This document shows positions 55,708 to 64,000 of a stretch of 64,000 nucleotides of DNA, piece after piece. The notes below the pieces were generated by a model that saw only the letters and a list, made by a program, of their open reading frames with translations, was not told the DNA's origin and made no database searches. Source of the stretch: Harmothoe impar (lineage: Eukaryota; Annelida; Polychaeta; Phyllodocida; Polynoidae). How positions within the stretch are numbered: the first letter of the stretch is position 1; every line of letters begins with the position of its first letter. The stretch lies in the NCBI GenBank assembly GCA_947462335.1, contig OX381715.1, positions 38,044,650 through 38,108,649 of the forward strand, written 5' to 3'. The translations under genes and the position numbers were made by a program.

Positions 55708-55935
55708 AACTAAGCCTTTAAGGGCAGCATACTTCTTTAATGAGCTATGCACTTGTAACCGTATGATGCACAAGGTGATAAAGTCACCAGGGCTGCATTG
55801 ATGTCTCATGATGATCCCTTGGGGCTGATACACTTCCTAAGGGTCTGCATGATGCACTGATGCAGCACCAGTGGTGTATTGGTGTATCATGCCTTTTAGG
55901 ATTACCTTGCAGTGATCTGCTGTCTTTGAAGGGTT
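55708..55935. repeat. Dispersed palindromic element
   Basis: Starts GCCTTTAAGGGCAGCATAC and ends GTCTTTGAAGGGTT, with TGCATGATGCACTGATGCAGCACC inside. Confidence 0.65.
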
Positions 55936-57819
55936 CAACACATCTCTCTAACTAAAGGACTCCTTACAAAATAAACTACTGCAGGCATCTCAGGATAGTG
56001 AAAAGGCTGGCTTGTCACATGTCTCACTACTAGCCCCTCACGTGCTGCCTAGTGTCCTGGCGTCAGAACTAGAGCCTCACACGCCCCCGGTGGGCAGGGG
56101 GCAGACAGTTTCCTTAGTGCTGTGACCTCACACACCTATTGGACGCAACTTCTGTGAGGTTGCTTTGACTACAGCATCACCTAGTTGCTATCACAACAGG
56201 ATCCACATGATGTGGAAGGAATTGGAAAACTGGTCTGATTCCAACAGGACACTACCACTGAATGCCTTAAACAAGGGACTCATCTGTGGGGGTTTCATGG
56301 ATACACTTTGTAGCTGGCTAATCAAGGAGTAGAGCCTCACTTTGGGATCCAGTTCTTGTCAACAATCACATAACACTCTTAACATTAGAGTGGTATGATA
56401 GTGCCAACATAGACTATATGGATTACAACAGTGTTTTTATGTGGACAACGTATTACAGCAAGGACCTGAGAAGAACTACTAACTACCTTGAGGGAGATGT
56501 GCTGTGTATGAATGAAAGATAGATACTTCATCTCAAATGAATATAAACAGAAAATGCATGGATTCAGAGTGGATTGAGAAACCATTAATCTATTAACCAA
56601 AGCCAGTTTCAATTTAATAGCTAGTTTGCGGTAAAGATATGCTGCAAATCATATACAGTGAGAACTCAATACTCCTACCATTCCCACCAGATGTTGAATC
56701 TGCCAGATTATTGAAGCAAATTTATATCCTTATATATATAGAACTGTGCCCGACAAATGTAAAGGTGCCGGATTATTGAGGGCAGCATAATCAAGGCCTC
56801 ATGGTATAGAACAATGATGATAAGGTCTGCTCACAAGCCATTCTAGATTAATGCATTGCATGCTGATATGGATTACACCACCACCTTTGGATAATGTGTT
56901 TACTTAACAGCTAGTAGCTGGGTGTATTATTGTGACAACTGGATTAATGTGTCTGTCCTGGATAACTGGACGTTACTATTCATTTACCACATGTGTGTGG
57001 GCTGTGTCATTGCTTCTGATTCCTGTCCTGGATAACTATGCTTGAATTACCAGTAAGCATGGCACAGTGAATAAGTGTTAAGGTCTTATGGAGTACTGCA
57101 GTGCCAGAATTACCTTGATTACTATTATATTGGAGTACCAGCAGCAGACATGGGTACGGTGAAGCAGTGGCTGGCAGACGTCTGCAGTTGGCTGTCTGTG
57201 GACGGCAACCAACAACTCAGTAAGTACTGTTCTTTTGAAATCTGTTACGGGCTTCAGGCAATTGAATATTTGTTTGGTTTGATTTTTTTAATTTCACCAC
57301 AGCAGACAGCAGTTTACATATTCTTTTAAATCAAATGATCTGGTCCACGTGTCACATAATTATATTTAGTAACTAACAGATTCATATTAAAATAGATGCC
57401 TTGGACCAATAGCAGTAGGATCAAGCACAGGCATGTATCCTTGTGAGACCACGCTGGTATGGTACAAAGTAGGGCTACCAGTTAAAAAATCATGAATTGT
57501 GTATGCATATTAAATAGAATAACCATGTGTTGTCTGGTGTAAAGATTAGTTTGATCACTGGTCCTCACTGAAGGTCTAAGTCGAGGGTTGATAACTCTGG
57601 ATATTGAACGTGGTAGACAAAGACTAATTTGGGGTTTACCGGTAATGTGAAATGATTGTGCGCTAATAGGTCATGGTGGGCCATGTCTAGAATTGATCAT
57701 GGGCATATATATATAATGATAAGAGTACTTGCATATGGTCTCCCTGGCTTGTAGAGACCTTGACAACGTTTTTAAAAGGTACTGTGGTACAGAGGTGTAC
57801 CTGTATACGGTTGCACCAC
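55936..57819. other. Host intergenic DNA with one possible exon
   Basis: No repeat family or complete gene recognised, apart from the candidate exon at 57150-57219. Confidence 0.45.
57150..57219 (+). CDS. Possible host coding exon (partial)
   Basis: An ATG opens 23 codons of balanced, GC-richer composition (MGTVKQWLADVCSWLSVDG...) and meets a strong CA|GTAAGT donor. The frame is open upstream of the ATG, and a CAG acceptor-like site precedes it, so it could be a first or internal exon. No downstream exon was found by eye and I do not recognise the protein. Confidence 0.3.
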
Positions 57820-58599
57820 ATATTACCTATCTCTTCACTGTAGGAACCTTGATGACCTCCAAGTCCTGTTGGGTGTTGAGGGTTGCCAGGGGCAGGTGTG
57901 TGTGACTGGAGGTGGCTGCCTCCCACCAGCCTTGCAGTGTGTTGTAGGCCTGTCAGTGTCAGATTGTACATACAGGACAGTGTCATGAACAGCTGGACCG
58001 TCTCACCTGGTGTAAGGCTTCTGTCACATGTCAATGTGATACCCATTATAGGTGTGCCCTTAGAGTTGGAGGTTATCATAATCTGGTACTCAGTAGGTTA
58101 CTTCGGGGTTGACAGCTATGATTCTGATATGCATCACATGACAATGTGGTATCCAACATAAGTGTCAATATAGTATTCTCGCAGGAAATCATAATATTAT
58201 GCAGTGTATGTGTTGATGTGACATTGAGTTTGAAGGTCATAGTGTAACTGTGTTTATTTTTATTGAATTGTTATTTTAGCCTCACACTACCAAGGCAAGT
58301 CTGCATAGTTAGACCCACAACCTGAAGGCTTACATTACAGCCTAGGACTAACCCTGGCCATGACCTGCCCCTGGCCTTGCCCCCTCTACCTGAGCTGCTC
58401 CCTACTGCTGAAGACCCCTTCTTTCTGCATTATTACCAAGCACGTTACTGCCAAAGTAACCTTAAACCTGAGAAGCCCTGTGGGCTCATACCCTGATCCA
58501 TAAGGCTTATATTGAACCCTACTCAGGGATTATATTCCACCTATAGTCTTAGTCTAGCAAAGATCACTCTGAACCGTCTGCTGCTCTAACCCAGGGGTT

Positions 58600-58920
58600 G
58601 CTTCACCACCCTGAGCTGCACCCTCACCCTGAGCTGCTCCCCTAACACAAAGCTGCTCCCTCAACCTGAACTGCTCCCCTTGCTTGATCTGTTCCCCATC
58701 CCTAAGCTGCCATCACACCCCGAACTGCCCCCACACCATGAGCTGTTCCCTCACCCTAAGCTGCCCTCCCACCCGGTGTTGCTCCCTCACAATAAGCTGT
58801 TCCCCAACCCTGAGCTACTCCCCTCACCCTGAGCTTCTCCCTTACTATGAGCTTTTCCCTCATCTTAAGCTGCTCCCCTCTTCCTAAGCTAGTCCCTTGC
58901 CCCCTCCCCCTCAACTACTC
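58600..58920. repeat. Minisatellite, unit about 20 bp, second array
   Basis: Degenerate CCCTGAGCTGCTCCC units, the counterpart of the array at 46560-46850. Confidence 0.85.
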
Positions 58921-60149
58921 CCGGGGTGATGGGGCTGTTGTCGGGTCACCTGACAGATTGCTCCTGGCCGTTGGCTTCCTGATGAGACCTGGGACTAACT
59001 CCCACCACTCAGGGTGGTCTGGGACTCTGGGTTTCTGGGGGTGGAGATTTTATCGAGCAGCTCAGAATAGATAGCAATAGAGGCTCGATGGGATCAGGAA
59101 GTATACCACAGATATGGATATCATGGTCATATGGAGATTATAGGCCACCAGCCTAACTACCCACAAATGGGTACCATGGCTATATTTGATACCATATATA
59201 GACTGTGGGTTAACTACCGAAAGAGGAGTGTTGCATTCTTAAAGAGGAGGGGAGGCTATATAAACGACGAAAGAGCATGTGAACCCACAGGGGGCCCCAT
59301 AAATGGTAGGGTAAAGAGCTCTAGTCACAATTTCAAATAATCCTGAATATTTGTGTCTTTAGTGGATATCTATTCCTAGAAAAGGTATGCCAGCTGTGGG
59401 AATATCTGATCTATAGATCTAGGTAAAATTTAGATAAATTCCTCAAGTAAAACATTTCCAAAAGCCAGTTTATCATTTTCCCAACTGTCACAATTTTGAA
59501 ATCTGGCTGTTCCCACAATGGAAACACCCCCTCTACTGTCTGGATGTAGGTGGGCTTATGGAGCTGCTCCCACCACCACCCACCCCCCAATGACTCCAAA
59601 CAGCTCAAACTTCAAACAGGGACTCCCTGTAGGGCAATAAAGATTAGCATCTCGTTGTGGGTGCGGTATAATACCTGCTGGGGGCACCCAGCAGGACACC
59701 AACTTGTTGGTACACTAACAAAATCATCCCCTTTAAATGGAGACCCATATATCTTACATTATAGTCATATTAAGGTTATATGCTAACTGGCTGTTACAAT
59801 AAATAGGTACTTAATATTTATATTATTACGCTAAAGAACGGTTTAAATGTAACCCCCCAAGTTTGGGTTAACTGCCTTTAAAAATAAAGATGCAATTTAT
59901 ACCGCTAGTATCTAGGGTAAAGCATGAAACCATCATTGAAAAATGTATATGGGTTGTCTGAGACCTTGCTGACAGCCCATATCATACATACTGAACGCCC
60001 TTATCTACCCCATAGGCCCAGCAGTCCTATTAAGGAAGACATGAACGCACCTCATTCTGCATAAAAAAAACTGTAGAAGTAACCTTTGAAGATACAGGCT
60101 AAGTAAGTCTTGTACATTATTGATGTTTGAAAATCATATTCTACTAGGA

Positions 60150-60258
60150 AAATCACTCCATGGGGTTGGCATGATGTATACACACAGTCATGGGCTGTAT
60201 TTATTCATCATAACAACCAAGGCATTGAAGCCATATGTGGCCCTTTAAAGGTTAAAAC
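60150..60258. repeat. Dispersed palindromic element, decayed fragment
   Basis: GGGTTGGCATGATG and GCCCTTTAAAGGTTAAAA ends with little in between. Confidence 0.45.
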
Positions 60259-63200
60259 CCTTATATGGGCCTTACATGTTTTAAGAACAAATTGGATTGG
60301 TAAAAAACCAGTGGAATTTACTGAAGGAAAAGAGATCAGCAAAAACACAGCTAAAATACATTATAGGAAATTGATAACATTCTGTCACATCTTTAAAGAC
60401 CATTATCAGTTTATGAGCAGCTCATTTTGTGTTTTCTCTGTCACAGCTAGTCATTATAGCGCTATGGGCGGCTCCTTTGGTCTCATGTCATTATGAGAGC
60501 AGCTCAGTTATTGGGTGGAGCAGACAGAGATGGATGGTAGACATGATCAAGGAGGATCCTGTCAGTGTCTGGTAGGACATAACAGGCATTAGGACTTAGA
60601 CTGTTACAGGCAACAAAAACATTGGCAGCCAGACCCTCAATATCCAGGCATATAATCTTCAAGACCAACACAGTCCTTGTCACTCATTCTGAATGAATTC
60701 GGTTTTTCACATTTTTAGAGATATCACAGGACTTATAGACTCTCCAAATACCTAAACAATACCCTTAGGAATATGTACAACGTGAAAAAAGAAATCTGAT
60801 TGATTCTAACCTGCGATACTTTAACCCAGACAAACAAGAATACACATGTATATTTCTTTTGAAATCTCCTGAAATTGGTTGCACAGAAGCATGTGGTCTC
60901 TTCCCAGTATTGGCTGATAGCATCTGTTCAATGAAGAACAAAATGAGGTCCAAAAATAGTGTTAACCTTTTTCTTAATTGGATTGGGAATCTGCATTGGC
61001 TGGAAAATTAATCTTTCCTCCCACAGACAGCTGATATTCATAAAGGAGTGGCCATTACCAATGGCTCCTGAGAAATTGTTTCTCTAGATGGGCAAACTGT
61101 ATATATGTGTTGATCTGCTTACCCTGTACCTTCACAGCATGACACACAACCATAAAATAATGTTCATCCAAAAAACTCTGCCCTTCTCCCTGTTGTCCTG
61201 GTTCATTGGGGCAGTGGGTTGAGCAGCTCAGTATGACACAAGTTCCTCTCCACCCCCTGGTGGATGTTATCTTTACTACACAGCCCCCTCTGGTGGGCAC
61301 CAGACACATTACACACTAACTATTTATGGAGAACAGGAAAAAACTGAGATCAGGAGTGTTGAGGATGGATGCTGGAGGGGTAGGGGATAAACAGCAAATT
61401 GCTTTTTGAACACTCATTCATTGATTACCATGTATTTAGTCCAGCTCAGATGTGTCATGGAAAAATAATCTGGTCATCAAGAGTAATGGAACCTCGGGAA
61501 ATTTTGCCTTGAGAAAGTGAAACTGAATGAAGCTGAAAAAAAAGTAAGAAAATTAAACTAACAAAAGTCAATACTACTGCAAGTTGAAGAGTGCCTGTGC
61601 CCAGTAAACATGGTCAGCACACAACCATTGGTTTTCCCATAATCCTTGCTACCATGTACGTCAGACTGACAAAAATATCCCCAAGAACTAAATGCCCTGC
61701 ATCTGTCAGCCCCTGATGCAGCTCTTGCCCCGCAGCACCAAACACCAGTTTATATGTAAATTTACTTGTACCTTATGGCTCATGTCCAATTCCCTATACT
61801 ACTCATATAGCACACTCTCCATACACAACATACAAATCAAACCTCTGGGTGGAACTTAAGAAAGAAAGTACTCAGTATCTGTGTGTGTTAAGTATTAAAA
61901 GACTTTACACCAGGAAGAAACACTTCAGCCCCTCTGCATAGCAGAGTTACCACTCATATACCACGCTCTCCCCACATATTGTCATACAAAACCTCAGCTT
62001 GGAGCTTATACTTGAAGAGAAGTATTGGACACAGGAGGCTTTGGGACAGACAAATATTTCTGCAGCTGATAGACACTGGTGTTATTGTAGACAGAGGCCT
62101 GGCTACATGACCAGGGACAAACTCCCATGTGACTGTACTACTTACTGGTCCTACCCAACCTCCTGCCAAAACTAGGGAGAATCCTCATTGTTTTTAGTCC
62201 TGCCCAGACTACTACCACAACAAGGTAAGGGTCCTTGTGGTACAGTTGAGTGACACACAAATGACCACACACTATTCTAGACCTTACATGTCACAACAGA
62301 GCCCATGGCCACACCCCACTACTACTGGCTCCCCATCTGTAGCTTACAGCCAATACTCACCACAGTACCCTGGGACTTGGGAGGCACCCAGTTGGTAGGG
62401 GGAATGGTGTCATGGAGTTGAGAGATGGGAAATAGTGTTAGTATATGAACACGAAAGTCTGTAGGGAGGTTTCTTAATGTGAGGTTCACGTGACCATGAG
62501 GAGAAAAGGAGACAGAGAGAGAATTGCAGATCTGCCAACATGGGAACTACCAAAGTAAAACTATATGTACAACTCATATATCTATAAGCTGATAATAAGT
62601 TTATGTCATGATGGGTTCATGCCAGTTGTAGGATTTAATGTAAAGGCATTGTGTCATCAGCATTTAATCCTTGCCACTTCTAGAATGCCATTTTCTCATA
62701 ATTCTCAAACAAATAAATTGAATGAAGATTATCAAAAAACGTGTTCAATTATATTGAAGGCAGGCCTATTCACGTTGATTTGTCAACCCTTCTGAACTTT
62801 AACATGTTCCTATGGTCAACATGACACGTAAATGCAACACTATCATAGTGACATTATATTGATGAGTATATTATAATGGGGTTACTCTGTATAAACTGCA
62901 CTGGCCTGCTTAACTCCAATATTGACATCATATTGTGGCCTGTTCATACACACTGTAAAACAGGCAAATTAAGTGATGCTGTGTACCACCCTAGGTCTGC
63001 TTCTCTGTGTACACACTATACCGCTGTCTTATAGAGGCAGGGTCCATCCGCCTAGTACACACAGAAGGACCTGGAGTAGTCTGTAGAGGGTTCGGCTCCC
63101 TGGTCTGTAAACTGGGCTATTTATGAATTACCAAATTGGCAAACTGGTACTTTGTCAGTCTTTTGATGGTAAGCCATCGCTGGCATTCAGAATGTCTTAT

Positions 63201-63720
63201 AAGGCTGCCAGAACTTAATTCACTTCTACAAGTCTGGTCAGGTTGCTGCTGGTGCACAAAATGGCAGCTGACTTCCCAAGCTGAGAGTAGGTCTGAATAG
63301 ACTCCATGTTTAGTTTATACATGGTTTATATTGTATGCTTGAGTCAGCCATTAAATCAAAATTGGCAAGCTGGTCAGTCCCTTGATGGGGAGCCTCTGCT
63401 GGCATTGTTTTGTAAGATTGTCTTGTAAGATTGCCAGAATTTCATTCACATCTACAAGTCAGGTCAGGTTGCTGCTAATGCAAAACATGGTTACTTGATT
63501 AGCAGAGATTGCGTTCAATGCAGAGAGAAGGCCCTGGTAGACCCCATGTCTGGCTGATGACATATTTTCCGGGATACCTGATTAATATTGCATGCTAGAA
63601 TCCTGCTGTCAAAACAAAAAGTAAATAGTAGACTAATCTTTATTCCATTAATCTAGGGAGGAAAATCATATTCTTTATAAGCTCCCAATTATCACTCACT
63701 GATATGTCAAGAGATTCACA

Positions 63721-64000
63721 GTAAAAAAGCGAGTTGAACGCATGTTCAAAATAGCTTTCCCATCACTTATATCAAATATATATTCCAAAGCACCCCTCAA
63801 TATAACGCCTGTCCCCATGTATCAACATACCACTGTAATAGCACCCTTAGGCACTCTACTGTAGATTAGACCCCTTAGGTGGGTGGGGTGGACAGTGAGG
63901 CTCTGTGTCTGTGTGCATACAGCGTCTCTTATCTCTCAGCTCACAGAACGATTCATGGAGCAGATATGGGCCAGGGTGTCCTGTTGGACTGATGATTGAG
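63721..64000. other. Host intergenic DNA, no gene seen
   Basis: Nothing recognised to the window's end. Confidence 0.4.

Larger units (their letters stand above)
57820..63720. repeat. Segmental duplication, copy 2
   Basis: Second copy of 43900-51720, shorter because several stretches (for example the 44.1-46.2 kb part) are missing or reduced. Blocks stay in the same order, with an offset falling from about 13.9 kb to about 12 kb. No conserved reading frame, so it is non-coding or decayed. Confidence 0.8.

Overview
The window is metazoan nuclear DNA, probably from an invertebrate; the species cannot be fixed from sequence alone. Signs of a eukaryotic genome are spliced genes with GT-AG introns, AATAAA signals, microsatellites and many dispersed repeats, with almost no coding capacity outside one region.

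The centre (19422-42186, 22,765 bp) is a complete Polinton/Maverick element, the virus-like DNA transposons related to adintoviruses. Its ends are 129-bp terminal inverted repeats that differ at one base, beginning with AG, and are flanked by a perfect 6-bp target duplication (GACAAG). Every hallmark gene is present and open: protein-primed family B DNA polymerase (nine exons, about 1786 aa), chromodomain integrase, adenain-type protease, FtsK/HerA-type packaging ATPase, double jelly-roll major capsid protein and single jelly-roll minor capsid protein, plus small basic core-like proteins and a BIR (IAP-type) protein. These genes form a leftward block (29.4-41.8 kb) packed with ATGA stop/start overlaps.

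The left arm (19.4-29.4 kb) is the accessory part. It has rightward genes: a three-member paralogous family (one copy broken by a roughly 130-bp palindromic insertion), a spliced acidic protein with an SV40-like nuclear signal, and two paralogous type I membrane glycoproteins transcribed away from each other. It also has a tRNA-Lys(UUU) gene with a following long hairpin, three copies of a structured non-coding element, a perfect 26-bp hairpin after a gene, and several tandem repeat blocks. The likely division of labour is accessory and host-interaction functions on the left arm, and replication, packaging, virion and integration on the right arm.

The flanks (1-19415 and 42193-64000) are host sequence without a convincing complete gene. 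They carry about 16 copies of a short palindromic element (ends resembling TTAACCCTTTAAGG), a 743-bp fold-back element, microsatellites and minisatellites, and a collinear diverged segmental duplication (43.9-51.7 kb and 57.8-63.7 kb). The Polinton sits inside one unit of a host repeat whose neighbouring unit, intact, shows the unoccupied site.
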